Below, piece by piece: positions 9,738 to 22,799 of a stretch of 64,000 nt of DNA. Position numbers and translations under genes: made by a program. Every line of letters starts with the position of its first letter. Positions within the stretch are counted from its first letter, which is position 1. The DNA lies in the NCBI RefSeq assembly GCF_001411555.2, contig NC_049901.1:28825555-28889554 (forward strand), read 5' to 3'. The notes beneath the pieces were generated by a model that worked only from the letters and a program-made list of their open reading frames with translations, was not told the DNA's origin and did not search any database. The stretch comes from Juglans regia (taxonomy: Eukaryota > Streptophyta > Magnoliopsida > Fagales > Juglandaceae).

Positions 9738-12700
9738 GCAAGTAAATATACAACATACAGCAGTTAACATAAGCATACAAATGAATGCGTGCATGGACAT
9801 GTACTTGACATATGACTTGACCAAAGATTGACTTATGCACTTCACCTTTTTTAAAAGACATGTAATAGAGATCCTTAGACTTTTCGGAAAGCATATTTGA
9901 CATCATTTTCATATTGATCTTTAAATATTCATATCATATCATTTCATGTGAGCTCATGGCTTTGTTCATTTCATATAACATATGGTGGACACAAAACAGC
10001 TCCCTCATGCACCGCATGTTCCTACTAGTTATCAGACCATCAACGGTTTGTACTCCTCGGTAAATACGTCTTATTCATATTCATTATAACACGACAGTAC
10101 TTTGATGAGTTATTTGCCTTAGTTATGGCACCCACTAGTGTTAGGTGCTACTTCGCTCCAGCATCCTTTTGAAAAAGATCCATTCGAGGTACGTTGGCAG
10201 TTCTTTGTCGACCCAGGGGTTACCACTTCATTCTTAAACACTCCAAAGTGGACAGAGGTGTTCCACTAGGACATTCCGCCATCCTAGCATTTGGGATCGT
10301 GATAAAACATGTACTTGACTTTTGAAAATATCGTTTACCCAAAAGCATGTGACATGAGACTTAAGACGTGTTTTTCCTTACATAAGACATGTGACGTATG
10401 AAATGCCATGTATGCATGAACAAGCATATTATATTCAGTTTCATGACATGGTAACATAATACATTGGCAATATCTGAAGTATATTACAAATAACACATCA
10501 AAATGCTCAAACCAAATATACACAAATATGCTTGGCCGAAACTCATAGGGTTCATTACCAAGTGAAACTCATCTTTAACATGCATCAAATTCGTAACACA
10601 ATAGACTATACATCATGGCAAAGATAATCACATAATCTGTATCATGAAAACATGGCAAATCATCATACAAGCCGAAACCCTAAATCACCTAAAATCATGG
10701 TGTAACATCATACAAAATGAAACCCTAATACACGTGATCTTAGCATGGCATCTTACAAACCAAAACATGTAATTATGGCATGTTCTTATACAACTCACAA
10801 AAAGATATTTGTTCACAAAAATCCCTAAATAACAACATACACAATACCAAACAAGATGAAATATTCACACAAGTATATACATTAGTTAACCGAAAATAGG
10901 TTGAGAGTTTACTTATAAACATCCTTCAAAGAAAATGCTAGCAAGCTGTAATGGATGATAAAAGTTGTTAGAACAAGGGTTTAACCCTAATCCGTGTGTG
11001 TGTGTGTGTCAAAGGACAACTAGGGTTGGCCATTTCGCCCAAAGTGGCCCTTTCAAACATTCGGTCTATAGGTTTCTAGAAAATGAAACCTTTGAATTTA
11101 CTAGACCCTTACTAGGTCACGAAGTTGTCATAGATGTGAAAGTGATATGGCCGATTGGCTTGAGGATTTCGGTCCTCAAACTTTCGGTCTCCCTTCCTTG
11201 AAAACCTTAGGTCATTTCAAAGATGAAATAGCCCACTGAAATAGTGTGTGAGTGTGTTCTTTGAAATCTCAAAATCTCAAACTCACTTTGAGATCTCTTA
11301 CACCTTGGAATAGGTGTGTGATATTGTGAGAAGAAAGGAATCGAAGTGTAATGTTCTTACCATGGTATTTCTCCTAAAGCCATGGCCTTCCCTTGAATGT
11401 AGAGAGTGAATGGTCATTGTTTTGTTGGAAGGAAAGTCTGCAAAAATGATGTGTGGACTAGGAGAATCCTCTAAATGGCATGAGAGAAATGGAGTAGAGA
11501 GAATACCTTCAGAATCCAAAAATGAATCAAAGGAGAAGAAGTGGTCATATGGCATGTGGTCTTTATATAGCCTACCTCCTTGAAGCCAATTGGTCCATCA
11601 AGAGACAATGCATGTTGGACATGTGGCGTGGCTCTTCCTTTTCTTCCCTTGGCTGAAACCTTAATCCCCTCCAAGCTCCCCTCCTACGGCTAGGTTCAAT
11701 GAATCCTATGTGCAATTTTGTAATTTACCTCAAATCCTCTTCATCTTCCGAAGAAAGTGGCTGTTGCATGCATGCCAAGTGTCATTGGCATGTGGAGACC
11801 CTCAAAGTGCCACCCCCTCTCTCCTTTCCCCATGAGGATCTTTCCTCTTCCCCATGGTGTCTCCTCCCCTTCCCCATCATGACCCTTACTCTCCCCCAAG
11901 TAAGAACCTTCATCTTCCTATGCCCATTCCTTAGGTGACTCTCCCACTTCCCTATGCCTCTTAGAAACTCTAAACATAACATGTGGCAAGTGATTGGATG
12001 TGGTGGCCGAAACCCTAGGGTTACAGTAGTAATTTTTGTGTGATATTTCTTCTAGCCTTTTTCCTTCACCAATGCATGAATAACAAATGGCACAATGTCT
12101 GAAAATACCCTTGAGTGGGCGTGTGGCTTAGGGATCCTAAAGTCTCTTTGTGTTCCCCATGCAAATCATTAGGAAAATCAACTTTTTGTCTTCTCAAAGT
12201 GTCATTCCCCATGTAAGATCTCTTGGAACTCTCTTCTATTGACAAGTGGCATGAGATGGGGTTCTCGGTGAGTGTGTGGCGTGTTGGCCAAGTGGCCATT
12301 GGCCTCCCATAGGTGAATCTCATGATTTCCCTTCTAAAAGCCTCCATGCATGAGTGACAAGTGGCAAGCCCAATGGCTTGTCACTAGGGTAGGCGTGCAA
12401 GCCTACCTTGGCTTCTCAAACACTCTTTTCTCTCTCCCCTAAGCCCACTATCACGTCTAGATTCATGGGCCTTACATGCTTGACAAGTGGCACAAGCCTC
12501 ATGGTGTGGGGTGTGACCTATAGTCCTTTGGGGCTTTTTGGGCCTAAGCCCACCTAGTTGGCCAAAAATGCAAGGGTTTAAGTGGCCCTTCTCTTGGGCT
12601 TTTTGGGCCTAAGCCCACCTAGTTGCCTAATCTTGAGGCCCAAGGTCTTAATCAGTCTATGCCTAATCCATGGCCATTACTAAAATAAAAACTTAGGCAA

Positions 12701-12792
12701 CGAAAATACAGGTAGAATTCTAGCTAAGTCTAGCTTATCACATCCTCCCCCCTAGGAAAAAGATTTCGTCCTCGAAATTGGCACCGTATTCA

Positions 12793-13449
12793 TCAACCAA
12801 AGCATTCGTAGCAGGTAATATCGAGTTTATTACCTCTCTTACTTGCAGCTGTAGATTCTTCAGATGATGATGGTGAGGACGGTACTTCGTCTGCTTCTTC
12901 TGTTACTGAATCTTGGGAAAGATAACATATCACGTCCAAATCCTAGTCCTAGTACATATTTATTCTCATCTCATTCAGCTTATATTGTATCTCCAGCTCG
13001 GTTTCCTCTATTGGTTGCCCTTCCTCGCAAAATTGAATACGATCTGTAGAGGTGTCTAATGTCTCAAATGGGGTATACCTATTCACACCGGCTTCTGTAG
13101 CTTGGCTGGTTTCATCCTTTTTGTTGAGTCCAAGTAGACGTTATCTCTTAATGTCCTTCCACACCGTTGGGTCACGTGGGGGTTGTAGTTCTTCATGTGG
13201 TAATACTTGTTGTAGGAAAATATTCCCTCAAAAAATCGCATCCATTACATGGCTGCTATGGTGCTCAAACTTCTCTAGTTGTTGCCAGTGTGCAGCCATC
13301 ATCCAGTCTCTCATCTCGCGTCAATTTCTACGACAACATTCTCGTCTTTCTCTAATTTGGGCTACTGACGCAACAAACATACGTGGGGTCTTCCTAGGTC
13401 TTGTCATTCCCTGTTCCAAGGGTATGGTAGGTGCATACAATGTTACCAT
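12793..13449 (-). pseudogene. Extra decayed reading frame between G3 pol and 3' LTR
   Basis: One minus-strand frame of 219 codons, starting MVTLYAPTIPLEQGMTRPRK, stays coherent despite five internal stops. It has an arginine-rich part (RERRECCRRN, then REMRDWMMAAHWQQLEKF), an acidic middle (CEEGQPIEETELEIQYKLNE) and a serine/acid-rich end (DEVPSSPSSSEE). It begins about 95 nt (excluding the inserted LTR) after the pol stop near 16683 and ends about 40 nt before the polypurine tract. Its position recalls env-like frames of other gypsy clades, but I see no signal peptide or membrane segment. No family recognised. Confidence 0.5.
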
Positions 13450-13527
13450 GCTTAAACTTAACACAACGAACGAATAAAAATTCTCACCAACGAGTAAGAC
13501 ATATATTCAACAAACATATGTATTCAT

Positions 13528-16500
13528 TGTAACGCCCCGTTCCCGAAGATCCAGAGAGTTAACTCTTAATACCTCAAATCAACTTAAATAGTACAACTAT
13601 AAAATTCAGAAAATCCAATAAAATATTAATCAATTTAATCAATCCAAATATCTAAGTTCCTTCATGGGGACAATAAAGAAAATCTCTATAACATAAATTA
13701 AAAATTCTCTAAAACTCGAAATTATCCTTAACTCATCAAATCAAAATATCCAAAACATAAATTCAGTTTACTAACTACGACTCTCAATTAAGCACTTGTA
13801 CCCTCGGGCACTTATTCCACTCTGATCATCACACCTGCTAAAACTTTCTACTCTTGTTCTCTAGCTGAACCATCAAAATTATCTGAAAAATATATCGAGA
13901 TAAGGGGTGAGTTATCAACAACTCAGTAAGCAGAGGACATATACTAGTATGTAAACATAAGCATTTACAGAGTTCAGAATGCAGAACAAAAATATTTTCT
14001 TTTAGAATGCAGAATCAGAATAATGTTTTCAAAATGCAGCGTTAGAACATATTAACAAAAATATCAGAGCGAAAGTTCGAAAATATTCATAATCAAAATC
14101 CCTTTGGCATAACATAAACTGAAACATCACATATTATCTTATCATATCAGAACAAATACCATGTTTAACCCCTGTGGTAAGGTTATGCAAACCCCGGTAG
14201 CTAACCGAGCAGAAACAGAATGTGAATCTTCCCCTTATTCATTCTCAGAGCCCCGAGTGTGCACATAGGAAAGACCACGCTGAAAACCACTTTGTTTCCA
14301 AAGTTGGTGCACCAGAAACAGAAAAGTTGGTACCAACCGAATAGAGGCCACAGTTTAACACCTGTGGTGAGGTCAAAACGGAACAGAAATAGAAACAGAA
14401 TGTTATGCCAGAGGTTTTCAGAAATCACATCAGATCATATCAAAGTACAGAAAATCTTCAGAACAGAACAAAATCATTACACAACATAATTTATGCACAA
14501 AATTTCATATTCCCTCTCTTTTTTCCAAGTTCAGAAACAGAATGTCAAAAATAAGCTCGTGTCTACACCAGTCATGACAGAAAATAATTTCTTCTTAAAC
14601 AGAATCTCATGAGTAATGCAGAACAAATAACTGAGGCAGTTCAGATTTCTTTTCAACATCAAATATGTATATTTTCAAAAAAGTAATCTCAGCTCATTTT
14701 ATTTTAAATGCAAAGTCTAGCATAGGAACCCCGCTTACTTGGACTTCATAGCTTTTCCGAAATTTTCTCAAAAAATGCCGAACAAATATTAATCTTCACC
14801 TATAACACAATCATGTAATTTTCATAAATTTCCAATCGAACACGTATCTCAATATTTAAGCTTAAGATGCTAAAATAACCTATTTTAATTCCTCAAAAAC
14901 CTAAATTCTCATCATTCCTAAAATACCAACATCACTTTCTAACTCATAAATATCCAACATAATAACTCGGACTAAAACATTAAATTCCAATTTATTTACA
15001 ATTGAGATCTTACTATAATTTATAAAACTAAAATAGCGTAACTATATCAAAATCATTATAAGTAGATGATCATACTTTTGTTTAAATCAAAAATATTCTT
15101 TTAAAAGGATTTAAAAAAATATTTTGCACTTACCAAATCACTTCAAGAATTCATCAGTATTTTCATAAAAAATATTTCGTTAAAAAAAATCAATCTTTTA
15201 CAAAAACAACTTAACAAAATAAACCCACATGTGCCTAAGTCTAAAAATAAAAAAAATCACATGCAGTCCATGTTATACACCCATGATTTCAAAATCCAAA
15301 ATACATAATATAAACTCATAAAGTTAAACACCCAAAACAATAAATCTAGAGGTATACTTTAAGGGGTAAAAAGGTAATAATATATCCTACTATAGTTCAC
15401 GTAAAATACATATACATATATATATACACACATCTTGTAATGAACTGCTAGAGAATGGAAAAAGAAAACTCAACAACAATGCAGCGGTGGCACTTACAGA
15501 GAGATGGTGGCACGACGGATTGGAGCTAGCGGTAGACTACGGAAGATGTGGGGTGGTGCCTGGTCACTGGCCGAGAGAGGAAGAGAGGGCGACGAGCAAA
15601 AGAGGCACACGATGAGAGAAAGAGGGAGAGACATAGAGAACGGAGACACCAACAAGAAATGGCGTGAGCTTACTGGGGAAACTGAGGCAGCGTGCGGCGG
15701 ACAGGGGTGATGAGACGTCCTCCATGGCAGTTTCTGTGGGGGCACAGCGCGGAGGAGCTTTCGGTGGAGGGTGATTTCAGCGGCTCAAGGTGGCTGAATA
15801 TGCTCTGTTTTTGGATACCAAAACAGAGTAGTCCGATGCTTGTTGTAGAGACTAAGGGACGCTAGGCGACAGCTTCGTGTGGCTAGGCAATGGGCACGGT
15901 GGTGAGGTCTGGACAGTTGGTTACGCGTGGTGGACAACCCAGGTTGCTTCCACTGATGGTGAAGTCGCACGGGAGTTGGTTTTTAAGGAAACAATGCATG
16001 AAACAACTACCGAATGTTTCTCGGGCTGGGCTCGACTGCGACGCCTAGTGGCTGGGAATGGTTCCTAGGAGGCGTTTGGGAGATGACGATGATACACCAA
16101 GGAGGGCAGATGCTCTGGGAAATCTGGCTGGCCGAGGTCATGTAAGGAGGGCAGCGGCAGCTTGGCTTCAACACGCACGAGGGATGAGTGTATCAGTGCG
16201 TATAAATATGTGATGAGAAAACCCTAGAGGGATGAGATACGTGTGTGCGGATGGAAGGTTAAGTCGTGTGTGTGCATGCATGCTGTGGACAGACAGAGGC
16301 AAACGTGCAGAAACGTGGAGTCTGAAATTATTTCCACGGGGTATGGCACTTTAACCCGAAAACAAATGTCCTACGACTTGGATCTTGAATGGGGTTAATC
16401 CATGGCCTTTAACTCTAAGTTTTAGACCTCAACTCAACCTAAAAAAATTACAATAGCCCCATAAATTTTTCGAGTGAGAAACTACATGGTCCATTAAAAG

Positions 16501-16660
16501 ATTTTAAACCTATCAAAAAAGAAAAAAATATAATCCGTCAAAAAAATGGTTTAGGCCCATACTCTCTTCCAAAAATTTTACTCAAAATTTCAAATGGACT
16601 TTTCATACCTATAAACTCAAAAATTTTGTAAAGCGGGCTTGACCGGGCCCGGGTGTTACA
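13528..16660 (-). mobile_element. 3.13-kb solo LTR (family B copy 1) inserted in G3, TSD TTCAT
   Basis: On the plus strand it begins TGTAACGCCCC and ends CGGGTGTTACA. Perfect TTCAT duplications flank it (13523-13527, 16661-16665). It is homologous to the solo LTRs at 33404-36056 (opposite strand) and 39127-42008 (same strand), from which I take the minus strand as sense. No internal region or coding sequence is present. It carries the family-B hairpin (13908-13925), a short TA-rich run (about 15405-15430) and a G-rich block (15.5-16.2 kb) whose open frames are compositional. Confidence 0.88.
13908..13925 (-). promoter_or_regulatory. Family-B LTR hairpin, copy 1
   Basis: TGAGTT-ATCAAC-AACTCA on the plus strand is a perfect 6-bp stem. 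On the sense (minus) strand it is followed by a T-rich stretch ending in TTTTTCAG, resembling a splice acceptor. The arrangement is conserved in the 33404-36056 copy. Confidence 0.45.
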
Positions 16661-16679
16661 TTCATTAAGTGCATCGATC

Positions 16680-18090
16680 TAAGATACAAACAGCTGAGGG
16701 TATTCCTCATTGAATCCTCCCATTCCCATGTCGCTTCTTGAAAATCTGGGTTATTCCAAAGTACTTTCACTAAAGGTGTCTTCCGATTCCTTAGCTCTTG
16801 CTCCTTACAATCAATGATCTACACTGGCCATTCTTTCTTCGTATGAGAAATTTGGCTGAAGCAGAATACTGTCGGGCTCCATTACCACTAGTCGTCTTTC
16901 TCTGAAACTCTTCTTTAAAGTTGACACATGAAATGCATCATGCACTCCTTGCATCTAAGCTAGTAAATCCAATTGATAGGCTACAGGACCAACTCTTTCC
17001 ACTACCTCATAGGGTCCTACATATCGGGGACTTAATTTTCCCTTTTTACCAAATCGCATGACTCCTTTCAAGGGTGACACCTTGATGTAGACCCAATCTC
17101 CTACTGCAAATCCAGACTCCTTCATTGGTTGTTGGCATAACTCTTCTGCCAATTTTGGGCCGCTTTCATCCTCTCCTGGATCAAGGCTTCTTGTTTCCGG
17201 ACCTCTTGTAAGTATTCGGGTCCTAATATCTTCTTTTCTCCCACTTCGTCCCAATACAATTGGGATCTACACTTTCTTTCATACAATGCCTCGTAAGGTG
17301 TCATCTGTATTGTGGCCTAAAAGCTATTGTTGTAGGCAAATTCCACTAACGGTAGGTGACTTTCCCAATCACCACTTAGTTCCAGCATGCATGCTCGCAA
17401 CATGTCCATCAGTCTGTGGATGATATGCATTGCTAAACCTTAAACGAGTGCCCAAGATCTTTTGCAAACTCTGTTAGAAGTGTGTATCTCGGTCCAACAC
17501 TATGGTTTTAGGTACTCGATGCAATCAGACTATTTCTTTAACATAAATCCAAGAAAGCTTATCTATAGAGTCTGTATTAACTATGGGCAGAAAATGTGCA
17601 CTCTTTTTTAGTCTGTCAACTATGACCTATATAGAATTATTCCCTGACGACGTCCTTGGCAGACCTATCACGAAATCCATTGACACATCCTCCCACTTCC
17701 ATTCTGGAATTGGAAATGGTTGCAATTCTCCTGCTGGCCTTTGGTGTTCAGCCTTCACCAACCGGCAAACAGAGCATTTTGCTACAAACTCTGCCACATC
17801 TTTCTTGATTCCATCCCACCAAAACTGACCCTTCACATCCCGATACATCTTAGTGTTACCGACATGAGCCGTGTAAGGGGTACAATGAGCTTCCTTCATA
17901 ATCTTTTCCTTCAATTTAGTGATATTAGGAATTACTTTTCTCTCCTTATAATACAACATCTAATTTCTCCCAATGGTGAAATGTTGTGGTCCTTCTGACT
18001 TCAATATCTTCTGTTGCAGCTTTTCTAGTTTATCGTCCTTACGTTGACCTTCAAATATTTCTTCTTCAGTTACAGGTATAATCTCCTGTA
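16680..18090 (-). pseudogene. G3 pol, integrase and chromodomain part
   Basis: This stretch encodes the distal half of a chromovirus polyprotein on the minus strand. Visible are the integrase zinc region ending KCSVCRLVKAEHQRPAG (about 17770), the core with DVSMDFVIGLP and LDRDTHF, the GDWVYIKVSPLKGVMRFGKK block (about 17085) and a chromodomain ending EATWEWEDSMR (about 16700). After HPQTDG (about 17405) the sequence jumps straight to the segment that normally lies about ten codons later, so the third catalytic residue (Glu) is lost. Frameshifts and stops add to this. It is the continuation of 22800-25880, separated by the solo LTR 18096-22794. Confidence 0.85.
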
Positions 18091-18413
18091 CCACTTGTGA
18101 TGCCCATAGATTCCGCTTGGGATTGGACGGACATCCGAAGCATCGGGATATGCAACACAAGGTTACCTGCCCCCCCGTTCATGACATATAAGATGCAATG
18201 TTCCTAACATGCATCTAGCATTATGCAATATTTGCAGCAGATAATTTTTTTTTTTAGCAATATTATACACCAAACTTATAATATCCCAAATAGTTAAAAC
18301 ATAACCCATGCATACTTAACAAAATAAACATCCACGATTACAGCACGGGTCTCAGAAAACTATAATCTCAAAACAATGAAGACCTGGCTCCATAATTACA
18401 TTGCCAAAGTACA

Positions 18414-18578
18414 CTATTGGGCTAGTTCGTTGAGTAAGTCGCGTAACTCGACTAACGATGTCGGAATACTATCCAAAGACCTAACTATGGAGGTTGTAAG
18501 CTTCGCGTTACATCTACGGCATCTAGTCAACCTCCTTCAGTCTGCTAGTGTTTGTTCCCTACTCTGATCCTGACACAT
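18414..18578 (-). other. Short LTR reading frame, family-A solo LTR copy
   Basis: A 55-codon minus-strand frame with one stop (codon 14), starting MCQDQSREQTLAD. It ends in an amphipathic-looking SLVELRDLLNELAQ. Position (after the GAGATTTG hairpin) and the C-terminal helix pattern match the frames at 9474-9683, 26477-26680 and 42588-42770, but the KRKRT start is not preserved. Coding status is uncertain. Confidence 0.3.
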
Positions 18579-18620
18579 CGCCTACCATTCGGGGGGAATG
18601 TTAGTTGGGACTACCATGGT

Positions 18621-18640
18621 GAGATTTGATTACAAATCTC
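18621..18640 (-). promoter_or_regulatory. Family-A LTR hairpin in the 4.7-kb solo LTR
   Basis: GAGATTTG-ATTA-CAAATCTC is a perfect 8-bp stem at the same relative place as the hairpins at 9719-9737 and 42497-42516. The loop and inner pair differ from those copies while the stem stays complementary. Confidence 0.5.
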
Positions 18641-18775
18641 AACAAGTTAACAGGAAACTTCCACACAAGTTAACGATGCATGCATGGCAGTAAAAGCATG
18701 AATGCATAATCAAAGTCATAAGTAAGCATAACATAACTTGACATATTGCATAACATAAATGACATAACTTGAACT

Positions 18776-19143
18776 GAAACTGAAACTGAAACTGAAACTT
18801 AGCTTGACGTGACATGACATGTACATGAACTTAAAACATAACATGGACTAGCAACATAGCATGAACGTGAACTTGAAACATAACATGGACTTGAAACATA
18901 GCATGAACGTGAACATACATAATTTGAACAAGAACTTGAACATAACATGAACCTGAGCATAACAAAATATAAACATGAACTTGAAACATAACGTGAACGT
19001 GAACATGACATAACATGAACGTGAACACAACCTGACATGAACGTGAACTTGAAACATGATATGGACTTGAAACATAGCATGAACGTGAACTTGAACCTAA
19101 CATAACGTGAAACATAACTTGAATATGAAATACATGAACTTGG
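18776..19143. repeat. Degenerate short repeat, ACATAACATGAACGTGAACTTGA-like
   Basis: About 370 bp are built from variants of 'aacttgaaacataacatgg' and 'catgaacgtgaac', preceded by a (CTGAAA)n run at about 18775-18800. Minus-strand frames here give repetitive Cys/Phe/Val-rich peptides and are not genes. Confidence 0.7.
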
Positions 19144-22100
19144 AATCTTATTCAATAGATTTAATTAATAAAATTGACCATATGAGTGCTACACGGGTCC
19201 CCTTGAGCCGTGTGTCCCTGTCGATTACCGCATCACAACATAGGTGTCTATACTAGCTGTGAGTGCGTTAATACGTACTCCACAGTTGTTGTGGCCCCAC
19301 ATATTCTACATGTCACAATCGTTGTGTCTCACGTAGTGTATGCTCCATAGTTGTTGTGACCCCATGAATTGTTTGTGCCACACTGGCTATGGACACACGT
19401 AAAATAAAGTGTGGCTCCATCGGCGTTAGTGTCTGGCGCACTCTGGTGATCAGCTAGTTAGGCCCTATTCACAACCTGTTGACTGTACTTCGTCAACCCA
19501 AGGAATTTCACACCTATTTAGACACTCCAGCGTGAACAAATGAGTTCCACTAGGATACTACCCTATCCTAGAGCCTAGGGTCGTGATTGACATGAATAAC
19601 TTAACAAGACTGTTCTTGAGATACACAAACTGTATTCAAGATGGGATGAGATAAATACGAAAAGACAAAAGTCCTGACGTAGCATAACATGACATGAACA
19701 TAGGATGACAGTCATGACATACCTTGGGACATAAATGGAATAGACAACATTTCATAACATGGCATACATGTAACAGGCAATATTTCGTAACATGGCATAA
19801 TATAGTGAATATTACGTGACATGACATACATATAATAGATGGCATACGTAATTTGACATACTTGAAACAGGCAGTAACATGAGACATAATATATTGTGTA
19901 ACAAATAAGTATTTCGTGACAGATTAATTCATGTAATAGATAAGCATGTGATGACATGGCGTGGCATGGCAGATATAACAACATACAAACATAAATTGTA
20001 GTTCCCTTACCCGTCACATATACACAGTAAGCTGATAGTAAGTTAAGAGCTAACTTACCTCGATCGTCGCATTCTACGAGAATAAAGCACGAAACATAAA
20101 GAACTGTAAGAGGATATTCTAAAAGTTAGAAATTTAATTACTAACAATTAAATATGTGAAAAGAGATAATTTAGAGTAAAATTACCATTTTACCCACTAC
20201 ATGTGAAAAAATAACCATTTTAACCCTAACTTAAGGATTTCACATCCTAACTCCAAAAATTACAAAAATGTAATTTTTGTCCTAAACTCAAATTTACATT
20301 CCTCGTGTAAATTTTGTCCTAAACTCAAATATCAACTCAGAAAAGTTTAAAACCATTCACAACTATAGAAAATTCACTATGGCTGAAACATTCATAGTCA
20401 TTTCTCATGATTTTGGTTGCAATTTCTTTCATCTTCAAAACCCATGATTAAACCAAAATTTTGTACCAAAGATCTTCCCATCCTAAGTTTAAAAATACAA
20501 TTAAAATATCCATTAATAAAAAGCTAATCATCAACACCAAACGTTTTGTAAAAAGACCCAAACTTTTTAATAAATTGTAAACCCTTAAATCACAAGTTTT
20601 GACCTTAATAAAAACATCTCTAAGAATTCCAAAAAATCAAATCTTACTTCTAATATATTCATAACATCATCCTAAGATCAACCATGCTTTAAATTTTCAA
20701 ACAAAAGTCACAAAACAACACTTGGAGTTTTTGGTTTTACACTTAGTCCAAAAACAAAAACTTTTCTCTCAACTAACTTTGATCAATCTCTTTATTCTTG
20801 GCTTAAAGCATGTGATCTTCAAACTAAAATATCACATGGTTTAAAAATGTGTCCTAAAGAAGATCCAACCATCAATCTTAAATCACATGGCTAAAACACA
20901 ATAAACCAGGGATCTAACCCAAAAACATCAAATCTTAGGCCTAACCGAAATTCTCTTGCATAGAAAAATCATATCTTTAAAACTTATCCTAAATATCTTC
21001 AAAATAACATCCTAACATGTATATAAGAGACTTAGGATTATCACATAAAAATATCAAAGCCTTTGGAATAAGATTAGACCACAAAATATTCAAACTTTCA
21101 CAAAACGAAAACTGCTTTTCCACTTCCATTTTTCAAGTTTCTAGATCTAAGAAAATCTATCATCAGAAGTTTTATTCATGCAACAAAGTCTCAATGAACA
21201 TTCATAAACACATGCTCGCAACACTCCATAAACTTTTCAGACCAAGATATGTCCATTAGCTTGGTCAAAAATGCTGAAACATAACATACTCTCTAGTTTC
21301 ACGCACAAAATGACATTTCCATGGTTAAAAATACTTTTGACCGATCAAATGAGCATGGAATGGGATTAATAAGATATCCCCGGAAACTATACTCAAAGAC
21401 AAACAACTTTTATGAGGTGTCATCATGCTAAAAGGCATACAAAGGGTCTAAAATCTCCAAGCACAATGACCCAGAAATCTGCCCGAATGAGCTCTTTTGA
21501 GTTTCGCTCTAAGAACGGGGTGAAGAAATGATGAAAGGGAGTGAAATGTGTCTTGCACAAATTTAAACTTCTGGAGGGGAAAGTTATGGGCTTGAATGAC
21601 TCTTGATTGGAGGTGGCTATGTGACATAAAGTGGAGAATAGAGAGGAGCAAGGACTGGCTACAGCATCTGTGAGATATGGAGATTGATGGGGTGGATTTC
21701 TCCTTCACATCAAGGCACTATTGGGTGCAGCCAATGCAAGTAAATGGTCTGCCATGTGGGGGAGGAAAATTCTTCAAGAAGCTTTGCGAAGGTGGCCAAA
21801 TTCGTGGGCCTTGTGGGCCTCAACAAGGTGGGCTTCAATTTGGGGTTTAAAAGGGGTTTGGTTAGGGTTTAAGATCCTATCAAGCCCAAATCCATTTTTT
21901 CTTGGCCCAATCAAATTTCCAAGGTTTAAAAGGTTGGATAATGATGTCTTAATAAGGATTTGATTAATCAATAGCATGTGAAAGTGATTTAATTAAATAA
22001 TTAAACACAATGCTAGAAATCGGATTAAAAAGGGTTTGGAGGCCAACTTTAGCGTTTGGGGAAACTGTTTAGGGTTTCAATTTCAACCAAACTTTTGGGG

Positions 22101-22799
22101 TTTCAATTGGATCCCAACCATAGGGTTTCGCTAGGATTGAAACCCTCTTTGGTCAGGCACAATTTGGTTGATCAAGTGAAACAAAGTTTTACTTAGGTGG
22201 TATGATCTCACACCTTGACTTTCTTCACAAATCCATCTAATAGCTTCTCATAGTGCCAAGTGTCTAATACTAATCACTATGTGTGGCTAACATCTTGCCA
22301 AGTATCCAAGTAAAACTTCTCTAACCTAATTTGACATTTCACACTGTTATTCTGAAAAAACTGCATTGGGTGCACTTATCAAGGTTACTATTCACTCCAA
22401 AAAATGCATAATAAACTTAGTATTGAAAAATCTTAAATATTCATATTAACCTATAGTGAAAATCGTTTACCGAAATTCAACACCGAAGTGCCCTAAAAAT
22501 AATTTCATAATTTCGAACAGGCATTTTGTCCGAAATTATGAAAATGGGCTATTGCTCCATAAAGTCCTAAATAATCAACTGAGCTTAATGGTGTAAACCA
22601 AAACACATTCTAGCACTTCTAACTATCTCAAATAATTAAACTTATATTTCTAGCACCATAGTGGGTAATAACACTGATTATGTTAACAGGCTAAAACATG
22701 AGCAATTGGTCGATTCGTAAAAACTTACAGGGTTTTCATGAGGTTCCTAAAGTCAATAGAAATTCCACTGATGAATTTCTAGCGGGCTGTTACACCACT

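Larger units (their letters stand above)
9070..12742 (-). mobile_element. G3 3' LTR (family A)
   Basis: On the minus strand the LTR begins TGTGATAAGC at 12742, directly after the polypurine tract. It ends near CATGG at about 9070, by alignment with the end of the solo LTR 36821-43224 and of the G3 5' LTR. The length of about 3.67 kb agrees with the 3.52 kb of that solo LTR. The part 9.10-11.35 kb is homologous to 26.09-28.40 kb. It contains the paired hairpins (9697-9737) and the short frame 9474-9683. Repeated GGGCCTAAGCCCACC blocks lie near 12530-12620. Confidence 0.8.
18096..22794 (-). mobile_element. 4.70-kb solo LTR (family A) inserted in G3 pol, TSD CCACT
   Basis: On the minus strand it begins TGTAACAGCCCGC at 22794 and ends GGGCATCACA at 18096. 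The flanks are a perfect CCACT duplication (18091-18095, 22795-22799). It shares 3'-part sequence with the G3 LTRs, including the block around CCAATCCCAAGC near the end, and is homologous at its 5' end to 1-1048 and 8981-9069. It holds a perfect hairpin (18621-18640), a short frame (18414-18578) and a degenerate ACATAACATGAACGTGAAC-type repeat (18776-19143). The 20.1-21.7 kb part is AT-rich and shows nothing coding. Confidence 0.88.
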
